In this document: positions 15,397 through 23,206 of the stretch, one piece after another | Position numbering within the stretch: the stretch's first letter is position 1 | Layout of the letters: each line of letters begins with the position of its first letter | Assembly: GCF_034932065.1 (NCBI RefSeq) | Contig: NZ_JAYGHP010000011.1 | Location: forward strand, 1-64,000 | Length of the DNA: 64,000 bases | Source: Crocosphaera sp. UHCC 0190 | Lineage (GTDB): Bacteria > Cyanobacteriota > Cyanobacteriia > Cyanobacteriales > Microcystaceae | Reading direction: 5' to 3' | Translations under genes and position numbers: made by a program | Notes under the pieces: generated by a model | The model's database searches: none | The model's input: only the letters and a program-made list of their open reading frames with translations | Told to the model about the DNA's origin: nothing

Positions 15397-15894
15397 TTAC
15401 GCCAGGGGATCAACTCCCATATCAACCACGGCGTTGCGTAAGACAGTAATTTGTTGATTAAAATCTAGGCTTTGAATCGCTACTAACGCAGCATTTGCTT
15501 CTTGGGTCAACTGATAGTAGGGAGGGACAGGAATGACAACACCAGATTCCATAAGTTCAGCTAGTTGATACCAGAAAGCTAATTTGGTATTGTTGGTGAG
15601 GGTTCCATAAGCACGGGTGATGGGGGTGCTTACTTTATTAGCCAAATCCCGCATAAACTTCAGTTGCTCGTCTTGGGACATTTGTTTGACTTGGTTGAGA
15701 ATCCCTTCAGCAAATTGTAAACGGGCTGCACCAGTAGCGGCAGGGGTGATAGAACGTCCAATTTCTGTGTAGGCAACCCAGAGCAAACCGAGTTTGTCGT
15801 CGGTGCTGAGACGTTGAAATCTTGCTGTTACAGAGGTAACGTCAACAGCTTGGTTGTTTAGAATTGTAGCTGGATTGGTTGCTGTGTAAGCCAT
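15397..15894 (-). CDS. Helical carotenoid protein (HCP; OCP N-terminal domain homologue)
   Basis: 165 residues, all-helical, colinear with the carotenoid-binding N-terminal domain of OCP: RFQRLSTDDKLGLLWVAYTEIG, AARLQFAEGIL, LAFWYQLAELM and QQITVLRNAVVDMG. Y42 and W108 align with OCP Y44 and W110, which stack on the carotenoid ring. There is no C-terminal domain in this chain. HCPs bind canthaxanthin-like pigments and act as singlet-oxygen quenchers, some also quenching phycobilisomes. AGAGGA precedes the ATG. The gene is paired with CTDH as a split OCP. The exact HCP clade cannot be set without a tree. Confidence 0.88.
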   Translation of the reverse strand: MAYTATNPATILNNQAVDVTSVTARFQRLSTDDKLGLLWVAYTEIGRSITPAATGAARLQFAEGILNQVKQMSQDEQLKFMRDLANKVSTPITRAYGTLTNNTKLAFWYQLAELMESGVVIPVPPYYQLTQEANAALVAIQSLDFNQQITVLRNAVVDMGVDPLA

Positions 15895-16070
15895 GATTCC
15901 TCTTGGAGTCTATTGACACTGTATCTACTAGGAGAGTAGCTTTTAGTCTTTGCTTTATCTCCTTCACTCCCATTATGTAACATTTTTTTACAAACTGCAA
16001 ATAAGTATTACAAATGCTTGACATATTTTTTTTTCTATGTATTGAGCAATACCTATAATATCTCCCTTTT

Positions 16071-16493
16071 TTAACGATCGCCGATAATCTCCACCAATCT
16101 TGTGCCTAAAGTTCCTAACAGTCCATAAATAATCATGGCAGCAATGGTGTTAAATTCAATGATGTTGCCACTCACTGCGGGTTCTCCGAACAGGTTGTTA
16201 AAGGGGTAAATAAAGGGATTTGACCAACCATAAATAACTTGAGCAAATAAATTGTCTGGGTTGGCTCCAGCAAGCTTTAAAATGAAACGGAGAGCCAATA
16301 AACTTTCTAGGGCTGCCACCAAGAAAAACATTCCTCGAAGCAAGCGATTGATCATGACCGTACGACGGACATTGTTGATACGACGTTCTTCTTGTCGTAA
16401 TCTTAATTCTTCTTCTTGTAATTGAATTTCTTGTTGACGTTCGATGTGATCTTCAGAATGGGTTGTTGAATCATTGTGAGGATTTTCATTCAT
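16071..16493 (-). CDS. YggT family membrane protein
   Basis: 140 residues from the ATG at 16493, chosen because AGGAGGA lies seven bases before it; a start 15 codons upstream would include that site inside the gene. Residues 1-50 are polar, Glu/Gln/Arg-rich and helical. Two membrane segments (about 60-80 and 108-135) carry the YggT pattern RFILKLAGANPDNLF...WSNPFIYPFNNLFG. YggT (CCB3-like) proteins are linked to cytochrome assembly, division or osmotic functions in different organisms; the role here is open. It ends 41 bases before the relA/spoT stop region's transcript exits, in the same direction. Confidence 0.8.
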   Translation of the reverse strand: MNENPHNDSTTHSEDHIERQQEIQLQEEELRLRQEERRINNVRRTVMINRLLRGMFFLVAALESLLALRFILKLAGANPDNLFAQVIYGWSNPFIYPFNNLFGEPAVSGNIIEFNTIAAMIIYGLLGTLGTRLVEIIGDR

Positions 16494-16579
16494 GAGTATT
16501 TCCTCCTGAATAAATTCAGGTTGTCCTTTTGACTTCAATTTTACTCACAAATATCCAGAAAACAATTCTGTTAAATTTC

Positions 16580-18823
16580 TTAAAATTCCACCCCATTCAC
16601 CCGATGAATATTCAAAATATCGCTCATATTTCTGATGTTATTAATTAAACATTCTAGTTGTTGGCGATCGCGGATATCAATGCGTAAATTAATCATCGCG
16701 GGTTTATTGCGACTGGTTCTGACCCCAGCATTTCGCACATTGACATGGTGATCGCTCACCCGTGACAGAATATCCTTGAGGACACCCACCCGATCAATGG
16801 CTTCAATTGAAATATCTACGGGATAAGTGGGTAGACACCCTTTGTCATCAGTGATGTTCCAACGGACAGGGATTAAGCGTTCCCCCGGTACACTTTCAAC
16901 ATTAGAACAGCCTTGAGCATGAATAGAAATGCCTCGGGCCCCTCGCGTCACCACCCCCATAATCGGTTCACCAGGCAAGGGATGACAACAACCTGCAATA
17001 TGATAGACCAATCCTTCCACACCGACAATCGGGGACTTATTAGGTTTGGTAGGGCATAGAGGGGAAGGGGAGGCTGTGGGTAAGGTAATGGCGGAAACAT
17101 CCCCTTGTTGTGCCTTAACGGTGGCTTCTCGAACACGGTTGACCACTTGGTTAAGGGTAATCTCTCCATAGCCTAGGGCCGCCAGTAAATCTTCGACAGC
17201 TTGATAATTACAGCGTTCCGCCACCGCTTGCATGGGGTCAGATTTCAGTAGGGCATCTAAGCCACTTTTCCCTAATTCTTTTTCTAACATTTCCCGACCA
17301 CGGGAGACATTTTCTTCTCGACGCGATCGCTTATACCATTGACGAATACGGTTGCGGGCCGTGGGGGTGACAACAAAGTTTAACCAGTCTAAACTAGGAT
17401 GGGAATTTTTCTGGGTGATAATTTCGACAATATCCCCATTATGCAAAGGTTTATCTAAAACTGACCATTTTCCATTGATCCGCGCCCCTTTCATGTGGTT
17501 TCCCACTTCAGTATGAATGCGATAGGCAAAATCTACTGCTGTGGCCCCTCTGGATAAAGAAACAACATCACCATTGGGGGTAAAGACATAAACATCATCG
17601 TCAAAGAGATTATCTTTGAGATTGTCAACGTATTCTTGAGCATCTTTAAGATCCTTTTGCCATTCTAAAAGTTGCCGTAACCAAGTAAATTTTTCATCTT
17701 CTTGGGATAGGATCTGATCAGAGCCGCCAGTTTCTTTGTACTTCCAATGGGCCGCGATTCCATATTCAGCAATATGGTGCATTTCTATGGTGCGGATTTG
17801 GATTTCTAGGGGACGACCATTTAACCCCACTACAGTTGTATGTAGGGACTGATAGCGGTTGGGTTTAGGCAGTCCGATATAATCCTTAAATCGGCCAGGA
17901 ATGGGTCGAAATGCGTCATGAACAATGGCTAAGGCCCGATAACATTCTTCGTTGCTTTCGACAATGATTCGTAAGGCAGCGATATCATAAATTTCATGAA
18001 AGCCTTTATGCTGCCTCTGCATTTTATAATAAATGCCGTAGAGGTGTTTGGGTCGTCCCTGTAATTCTATGACGTGGATGCCAATTTCTTGGAGTCGTTG
18101 CTGTAAAATGCTTTTGACGGTTTCGATACGGGTTTCTCGATCTGCCCGTTTTTCAGAGACATGATTCTGAACTTCTCGATAAGCGTCAGCTTCTAAATAT
18201 TTAAAGGATAAATCTTCTAATTCCCATTTTAATCGCCAAATTCCGAGACGGTTGGCTAAGGGGGCGAAAATTTCTCTGGTTTCTAGAGCAATACGTTTTT
18301 GTTTATCTGGGTTTAGGGCCTCTAAGGTTCGCATATTATGGAGGCGATCAGCTAACTTTACCACAATCACCCGAATATCTTGGGCCATGGCCAAAAACAT
18401 TCGCCGAAAATTTTCGGCCTGTTGTTCGGTTTTACTCGAAAAGTTAAATTTTGATAACTTTGTGACTCCCTCAACCAAGAGTCGAACTTCTTGGCCAAAT
18501 CTCTCTTCTATTTCTTCTACGGTGACTTCTGTGTCTTCAACCACATCATGCAGGAATCCTGCTGCGATCATGGCTTTATCACCCCCTAAGTCCCTCAGTA
18601 TACCAGCGACTGACACAGGATGAGCAATGTAAGGTTCCCCTGACTTGCGATACTGTCCTTCATGGAGTTGATAGGCAAAATTAAAGGCGCGGCAGATTAA
18701 ACCAAGATCCTGGCTACTTTGATTCGTTTGATACTCTATCAAACATTGGCTTAACCAGTCAGGAAGGATCAGTTCAACGGGTTTGGAATCAGGTTTGGGA
18801 TCAGGAAGAGTAACTGCGTTCAT
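16580..18823 (-). CDS. spoT: Bifunctional (p)ppGpp synthetase/hydrolase (RelA/SpoT)
   Basis: 747 residues, the length of long RSH enzymes. The HD hydrolase domain (about 50-200) includes FLHDVVEDTEVT and LADRLHNMRTL. The synthetase domain (about 240-370) includes the RxKD-loop region and YQSLHTTVVG. The TGS domain (about 405-470) starts DVYVFTPNGDVV, a zinc/helical region follows (AGCCHPLPGEPI) and an ACT domain ends the chain (about 675-745). The intact HDxxED site argues for hydrolase activity, so it sets alarmone level in both directions. It is a single gene, convergent with nothing immediate and followed by yggT on the same strand. Confidence 0.93.
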   Translation of the reverse strand: MNAVTLPDPKPDSKPVELILPDWLSQCLIEYQTNQSSQDLGLICRAFNFAYQLHEGQYRKSGEPYIAHPVSVAGILRDLGGDKAMIAAGFLHDVVEDTEVTVEEIEERFGQEVRLLVEGVTKLSKFNFSSKTEQQAENFRRMFLAMAQDIRVIVVKLADRLHNMRTLEALNPDKQKRIALETREIFAPLANRLGIWRLKWELEDLSFKYLEADAYREVQNHVSEKRADRETRIETVKSILQQRLQEIGIHVIELQGRPKHLYGIYYKMQRQHKGFHEIYDIAALRIIVESNEECYRALAIVHDAFRPIPGRFKDYIGLPKPNRYQSLHTTVVGLNGRPLEIQIRTIEMHHIAEYGIAAHWKYKETGGSDQILSQEDEKFTWLRQLLEWQKDLKDAQEYVDNLKDNLFDDDVYVFTPNGDVVSLSRGATAVDFAYRIHTEVGNHMKGARINGKWSVLDKPLHNGDIVEIITQKNSHPSLDWLNFVVTPTARNRIRQWYKRSRREENVSRGREMLEKELGKSGLDALLKSDPMQAVAERCNYQAVEDLLAALGYGEITLNQVVNRVREATVKAQQGDVSAITLPTASPSPLCPTKPNKSPIVGVEGLVYHIAGCCHPLPGEPIMGVVTRGARGISIHAQGCSNVESVPGERLIPVRWNITDDKGCLPTYPVDISIEAIDRVGVLKDILSRVSDHHVNVRNAGVRTSRNKPAMINLRIDIRDRQQLECLINNIRNMSDILNIHRVNGVEF

Positions 18824-19086
18824 AGAAGTAATGACTTAAGCAAGGGATAGATTGAGATAACGATGATTAGTGAGTTAAAACGCGAATTATTCTCTGATGG
18901 GAAACTCAGGGGGCAAAGGATGAGTTTTACTGCCGCTTAAGTTCTATTTTTACCATCAGCACTGTCTTTGGGCTGAAAAGTGAGGCTATATTTTAATAAT
19001 TTCAGTTTAAGAACAGATTCAGATTAGTTAAAGTCGCTCAAAAAGTTTAATATTAGTTTACAAATTTTAGCGCAATATGGTGTTTA

Positions 19087-19452
19087 ATGTTACCGAAATT
19101 TTCTCACCAATCCTATACCAACCTAGGGGAAGCTTTATTAAACCTCCAGGAACAAGTCAGGGCCAAGGATTTAGAAATTGATGGCCTTAGGACAAGGTTT
19201 GAGCAGGTACAGCAGGTGTTTGAACAAGAGATCATGGGGGTGACTTTGGAAGATTTAGATTCTAGCGCGATCGCTTTACAACAGTCTGCCAAAACGGAAA
19301 TTCACCGAATGTTAAGACTTTTGGGAACTGATCTCTTATTTTTACAGTCTTCTCGTCAAGCAGGGACGACACAACAACGGTTACAAAAGATCAGCGATCG
19401 CCTTGAACAGTTAATTAGTTACTGTCAAGGATTAGTAGAGATAACTTTATAA
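19087..19452 (+). CDS. Helical conserved cyanobacterial protein, possibly PatD-like
   Basis: 121 residues, almost fully helical with coiled-coil character at residues 18-50 (LNLQEQVRAKDLEIDGLRTRFEQVQQVF) and a conserved-looking second half (EIHRMLRLLGTDLLFLQSSRQAGTTQQRLQKI). The layout resembles PatD, a small protein that limits heterocyst frequency in Anabaena; this comes from memory and is tentative, and relatives exist outside heterocyst-formers. The ATG has no strong ribosome-binding site. It is divergent from spoT. Confidence 0.55.
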   Translation: MLPKFSHQSYTNLGEALLNLQEQVRAKDLEIDGLRTRFEQVQQVFEQEIMGVTLEDLDSSAIALQQSAKTEIHRMLRLLGTDLLFLQSSRQAGTTQQRLQKISDRLEQLISYCQGLVEITL

Positions 19453-19559
19453 CCTGTGGGTAGGGGGAAATCTTGAATTTTCCTTAAATTGTATTTTTGG
19501 TTTCGTTGCTCTCAGTGAAACCCGCTATCATACATGAAACGCTAATTTGCAGTGCCACT

Positions 19560-19982
19560 ATGAATATTTATATGTCAAGTCAAATCCGCTTTATCGCTGC
19601 ACTGACGACTGTTTCCTGTGGGTTGAGTATGGGGGTAATGTTTCCAGCTATGGCTAAATCTCTGAGACAATATGAAAACATCAATCAGAAGCAGTTCAAT
19701 GAGTGCATCAAACCCCCCGATTCCAACGGATCTAATCAAGGTTGGGCTGAATATTATGGGGAAAATGATGGTACTATTGAACTTAAAGTGAGAAATCAAC
19801 CGATGATCTCTGATGGTACGGTAGCAGCGACACTTTCCTATAAATTTGAGCCATCACAAAAGATGTTAGTGTTAGAAATTGAGAAAAAAACTAAGTTTGC
19901 TTTTGGACTTATTCAAGCATCTGATGATCAAATTTGGGAAGGGTTTGATGGCTTAGTGGAACAATGTCGAAATCATAGTTAA
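19560..19982 (+). CDS. Secreted hypothetical protein
   Basis: 140 residues from the ATG at 19560; an upstream TTG at 19497 is less likely. Residues 1-32 form a signal peptide (SQIRFIAALTTVSCGLSMGVMFPAMAKS, cleavage likely after AMA). The mature part is beta-rich with a pair of Cys (near 48 and 136) that could form a disulfide. No family is recognised. The product would be periplasmic or lumenal. Codon use matches its neighbours. Confidence 0.55.
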   Translation: MNIYMSSQIRFIAALTTVSCGLSMGVMFPAMAKSLRQYENINQKQFNECIKPPDSNGSNQGWAEYYGENDGTIELKVRNQPMISDGTVAATLSYKFEPSQKMLVLEIEKKTKFAFGLIQASDDQIWEGFDGLVEQCRNHS

Positions 19983-20150
19983 TTTAAAGATTTCCCTTTT
20001 TTATTCATCTAAGAGATTAAAACCCCTTATTTAAAGTTTTGGTACAAACGATCAACCCCTTTCTCTCTGCTCCCTACTCCCTGCTCTCCCGCAGTCTAAA
20101 CTAGCCATTTAGATGCTTAACAGCTTAGCTTATTGCTCAGATGAAAGCAT

Positions 20151-20294
20151 CTAATCTTCTTTTTCTTCCTCCGTTAAAGTTCCCGTACCATGACAGAATA
20201 CACAGGTTTCTTCTCGTTGAATTTCTGCACTACAATCTCGAATAGAAATATAGCCTTTTCCTTCACAATGATGGCAAACTGGTTTAGTTTTCAT
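20151..20294 (-). CDS. Tiny DnaJ-type zinc-finger protein (47 aa)
   Basis: 47 residues. Two CxxCxGxG motifs, CHHCEGKG (residues 7-14) and CVFCHGTG (31-38), form the paired zinc-binding unit of the DnaJ cysteine-rich domain, here without any J-domain. Such stand-alone units occur in BSD2-like chaperone relatives and small cyanobacterial zinc-finger proteins. It lies immediately downstream (28 bases) of the FAD oxidoreductase gene and may be cotranscribed with it. A 9-base inverted repeat (TAGATGCTT/AAGCATCTA) overlaps its stop. A redox or protein-folding role is inference. Confidence 0.75.
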   Translation of the reverse strand: MKTKPVCHHCEGKGYISIRDCSAEIQREETCVFCHGTGTLTEEEKED

Positions 20295-20322
20295 GATTTA
20301 ATTGTGAGTCACTATTTTTAGA

Positions 20323-21660
20323 TTATGAGTCTATCCATGCTTTCATTTTACCAGGATTCATTAACCCATAGGGATCAACTTCTTTTTTGAAGTTTAATTG
20401 CTCAAAATCAATAACTTTTCGGCCTCCATCTTCTAAAATATAAGTATGGGGGTTAGCAATTCCTGCCCCATTTTCTTCATGATAACGAATAATTTCATTA
20501 AGTCTTTCTTCTGTCGTAAATCTGACTAATTGTAACCCGGCGGGAATCACTTTACCATTAAGTTTAATAAACTCTAAATGAATCATTACTTCATCCCCAA
20601 ACTCTTGATAAAAATGCTCAACCCTATCTAACGTAAAGTAAAAAGTTTGTAAATAAGTTAAGGTGTTATCAATACTCCGAGCATGAAGAGTGGTATGATT
20701 CCAAGTAAACTCTAATAAACTGGTTCCTTTACTCGCTTCTTGGGCAGTTTTTAGATAAGTTACTTCTCCCTTATATTCATAAACTAAATCATGAAATGCT
20801 TCTAAATCATATTCAGATACCATCAATAAAGCACCATGTTTATCTAAAGGTAAATAATCCTGTAATGGGTGAAAATAACGACAAATTGGGGACGAATGAA
20901 TACTGATTAATTTCTTCACAATGCCATCACTATCCCCTAACCCTTGACCAAACCTAGCAGCTTGCATAAAATCATCAAAAACTACAATAATTTCTGCCCA
21001 AGGATAAGCAGGGGCCAAAGGTATTTCTAATTGAATAATAATGCCATTTGTACCATAAGCATGATTGACTTTTTGTACTTCATCTCCCCGTAATTCAATA
21101 ATACAGGGTTCATCTTCTAAGGTAACAACTCTTAGAGCCTGGAGATTACCGCGATCGCGTAATTGTCCATAAGTAATTGATCCCATACCCACACTTCCCC
21201 CCCCAATAAAGCCCCCTATCGTAGCGATACGGTAGGTAGAAGGGGCCATGCGTAGTTCCCACCCCATTTGCCTTGCTTGCTGATCAAAGGCTGCCATTTT
21301 GACCCCAGGTTCGACACAAGCGACTCCCTTTTCTATCCAGTGAATTTGGTTCATTTTGGTCGTATCCAAAATGATTCCGCCTTCCAGGGGAATACATTGA
21401 CCATAATTTCCCGTTCCGGCCCCTCGAACAGTGAGAGGAACTTTGTATTTAAGGCAAGTTTGGGCAATTTCGATAATTTCTGCTTCTGTTGTGGGACGAA
21501 TCACTAACTTTCCCCGTTTATCCTGGAGTTTTTGTTGGAGGATGGGGCTAAAATGGTAATAGTCTAGGGAAAGTTTGGTGAGTTGAATTGGATCGGTGAT
21601 AATCTCAAGATGAGAGAGTTCCGTCGTAATTTTGTCCCAGGGAAATGTCAGAGTCGCCAT
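20323..21660 (-). CDS. FAD-binding oxidoreductase (GlcD/FAD_binding_4 type)
   Basis: 445 residues. The PCMH-type FAD domain spans about 25-225: PTTEAEIIEIAQTCLKYKVPLTVRGAGTGNYGQ (52-84) is the flavin-binding loop, and IATIGGFIGGGSVGMGS the second FAD contact. The C-terminal half is a substrate-binding alpha/beta domain ending NPGKMKAWI, the usual closing motif of lactate/glycolate-oxidase-like enzymes. The hydroxy-acid or alcohol substrate cannot be told. It is shorter than GlcD (about 490 residues) and lacks an iron-sulfur extension. Confidence 0.82.
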   Translation of the reverse strand: MATLTFPWDKITTELSHLEIITDPIQLTKLSLDYYHFSPILQQKLQDKRGKLVIRPTTEAEIIEIAQTCLKYKVPLTVRGAGTGNYGQCIPLEGGIILDTTKMNQIHWIEKGVACVEPGVKMAAFDQQARQMGWELRMAPSTYRIATIGGFIGGGSVGMGSITYGQLRDRGNLQALRVVTLEDEPCIIELRGDEVQKVNHAYGTNGIIIQLEIPLAPAYPWAEIIVVFDDFMQAARFGQGLGDSDGIVKKLISIHSSPICRYFHPLQDYLPLDKHGALLMVSEYDLEAFHDLVYEYKGEVTYLKTAQEASKGTSLLEFTWNHTTLHARSIDNTLTYLQTFYFTLDRVEHFYQEFGDEVMIHLEFIKLNGKVIPAGLQLVRFTTEERLNEIIRYHEENGAGIANPHTYILEDGGRKVIDFEQLNFKKEVDPYGLMNPGKMKAWIDS

Positions 21661-21752
21661 AAAAATAATTGAGTTAGGTTGAAAAATTTATTCGTGAATT
21701 TATTGTTATAGTAGAATTTGGAATATGATAACTATTGTTGCCTAAAAAGTCC

Positions 21753-22250
21753 ATGTCTGATCCTGCTTTAAAACGTATCACCCAACGATTAACTTCTGCT
21801 TTAGATAGAGATCGTTTGGTGTATGAAACAACCCATGATTTAAGAAATACCCTCAAAGTAGATCGGGTTGTTTTATATTATTTTTATCGTCATTGGACGG
21901 GACAAGTTACCTATGAAGCATTACAGTCAAAACAATTTTCAATTTTAGGATCGACGGGGCCAGATGATTGCTTTAATGGAGATTATGCGAGTTGGTATGA
22001 ACAGGGTAGAATTAGAGCGATAGATGATATTGAAATCGAACCTATTACCCCTTGTCATCGAGAGTTTTTACAACGGTTACAAGTGCGTGCTAATTTAGTC
22101 GTTCCTGTGCTTAATAATTTGGGGCTATGGGGTCTATTAATTGCCCATAATTGCCAGGATACTAAACATTGGCAACCTGCTGATCTTGATGTTATGAAAG
22201 CCGCTTCTCTTGCCCTGGCAAATTCTCCCTCTATTGCTAATACTAATTAA
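21753..22250 (+). CDS. Single-domain GAF protein with DXCF-type cyanobacteriochrome signature
   Basis: 165 residues from the ATG at 21753 (a TTG at 21735 is possible). The entire chain is one GAF domain. It contains DDCF (71-74) and CH (101-102), the two bilin-binding cysteines of DXCF-type cyanobacteriochromes, 28 residues apart as in TePixJ, plus the matching YEQGRIRAI, VRANLVVPV and LLIAHNC...HWQPADLDV segments. It should bind phycocyanobilin/phycoviolobilin through Cys101 and possibly Cys73 as a second thioether. There is no kinase, GGDEF, HAMP or methyl-accepting domain. The gene is divergent from the FAD oxidoreductase. Any output would need a partner protein. Confidence 0.78.
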   Translation: MSDPALKRITQRLTSALDRDRLVYETTHDLRNTLKVDRVVLYYFYRHWTGQVTYEALQSKQFSILGSTGPDDCFNGDYASWYEQGRIRAIDDIEIEPITPCHREFLQRLQVRANLVVPVLNNLGLWGLLIAHNCQDTKHWQPADLDVMKAASLALANSPSIANTN

Positions 22251-22253
22251 TTA

Positions 22254-22904
22254 TTAACGTCCAAGATCGTGCATTTGATTGATAATCATGGCACATTTTT
22301 CCGTCACACTTTCTAAGTCTTTGCGTTTACTAGATTGGGGGGGATTAATGACTTCCCCAATACGGATTGTAATAGGTACAGGACGAGGCCAAGAAGACCC
22401 TTTTTGTAGGATTTTTTCTGTTCCCCATAAAGAGACGGGAAGTAAGGGAACTTGCGCTTTAGCAGCAATCATGGCCGCCCCTAATTTGGGGTCATTAATT
22501 CGCCCGTCTACGGTGCGGGTTCCTTCCATAAAAATCCCCACTAACCACCCATCTTTGAGGGCTGCGATCGCTGAACGAATGGCCCCGCGATCTCCTGCTC
22601 CTCTTTTGACGGGATATGCCCCATATAAGCGAATTCCCTCCTTTAAGATGGGAATTTCAAATAATTCTTCTTTGGCCATAAAAGCCACAGGACGACCCAT
22701 ACCAGAACCTAGAAGGGGCGGATCAAAATAACTGGCATGATTGCTCACCACCACTAAAGGGTGTTTCATGGGGACATTTTCTCTCCCATACACCCGTCCA
22801 CGAAAGTAACTATAAAAGGTTGGGACAATGATTGAGCCTTTGAATAGGTAATATAGAAATAAGCTGGAAATGGGTTCTCTTTCCCGAAATTCGCTATTTT
22901 CCAT
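22254..22904 (-). CDS. plsC: 1-acyl-glycerol-3-phosphate acyltransferase (PlsC family)
   Basis: 216 residues from the ATG at 22904; the frame extends to a GTG at 22967 but the family usually begins near the chosen site. The acyltransferase motifs are present: NHASYFDPPLL (HX4D catalytic), FMAKEELF, GAYPVKR and EGTRTVDGRI, and PLLPVSLWG. It acylates lysophosphatidic acid to phosphatidic acid at the membrane. It converges with the GAF gene with only three bases between stops, so the 3' ends overlap without room for a separate terminator. Confidence 0.88.
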   Translation of the reverse strand: MENSEFREREPISSLFLYYLFKGSIIVPTFYSYFRGRVYGRENVPMKHPLVVVSNHASYFDPPLLGSGMGRPVAFMAKEELFEIPILKEGIRLYGAYPVKRGAGDRGAIRSAIAALKDGWLVGIFMEGTRTVDGRINDPKLGAAMIAAKAQVPLLPVSLWGTEKILQKGSSWPRPVPITIRIGEVINPPQSSKRKDLESVTEKCAMIINQMHDLGR

Positions 22905-23027
22905 CTGTTTGCTTACTGTTTGGATAGGGTGACATTTAAGACAGTATACCCCTAACATATCTTCCACTTTCTCATTCTAGCACAAAAAATACTACAGTTT
23001 TTCAAGTCCCATTCTCTCGTTATTTAT

Positions 23028-23042
23028 TGAGAATTATTCTGA
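23028..23042 (-). promoter_or_regulatory. Possible Fur-like palindrome upstream of plsC
   Basis: TGAGAATTATTCTGA is a near-palindrome of 7-1-7 form, like Fur boxes. It lies about 125 bases upstream of the plsC start. There is no independent support for iron control of this gene, so it may be chance in AT-rich DNA. Confidence 0.2.
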
Positions 23043-23177
23043 CAAATTTTGCCCTAAAGCACCAAAACTACCCGGTTTTTTGGTATAGTTTGATACTTTT
23101 TTGCCCATGAGAAGCTAAAATTTTATAGATTAAAAATACAAAAGTGTTACAAGGTTTGATATAGATATAATTAATCT

Positions 23178-23202
23178 GTAGGGTGGGCAATGCCCACCCT
23201 AC
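23178..23202. repeat. GTAGGGTGGGCA palindromic repeat, copy 1
   Basis: GTAGGGTGGGCA and TGCCCACCCTAC form a perfect 12-bp stem with a one-base centre. It lies four bases after the ald stop and probably terminates it. A near-identical copy is at 57844-57868. Confidence 0.8.
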
Positions 23203-23206
23203 CTTA

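Noticed and set aside
18252-18623. Long open frame on the plus strand inside spoT
   Set aside because: It is antisense to conserved RelA/SpoT coding sequence, has no ribosome-binding site and no recognisable protein features.
22279-22731. 150-codon plus-strand frame over plsC
   Set aside because: Antisense to conserved acyltransferase motifs; no start signal.
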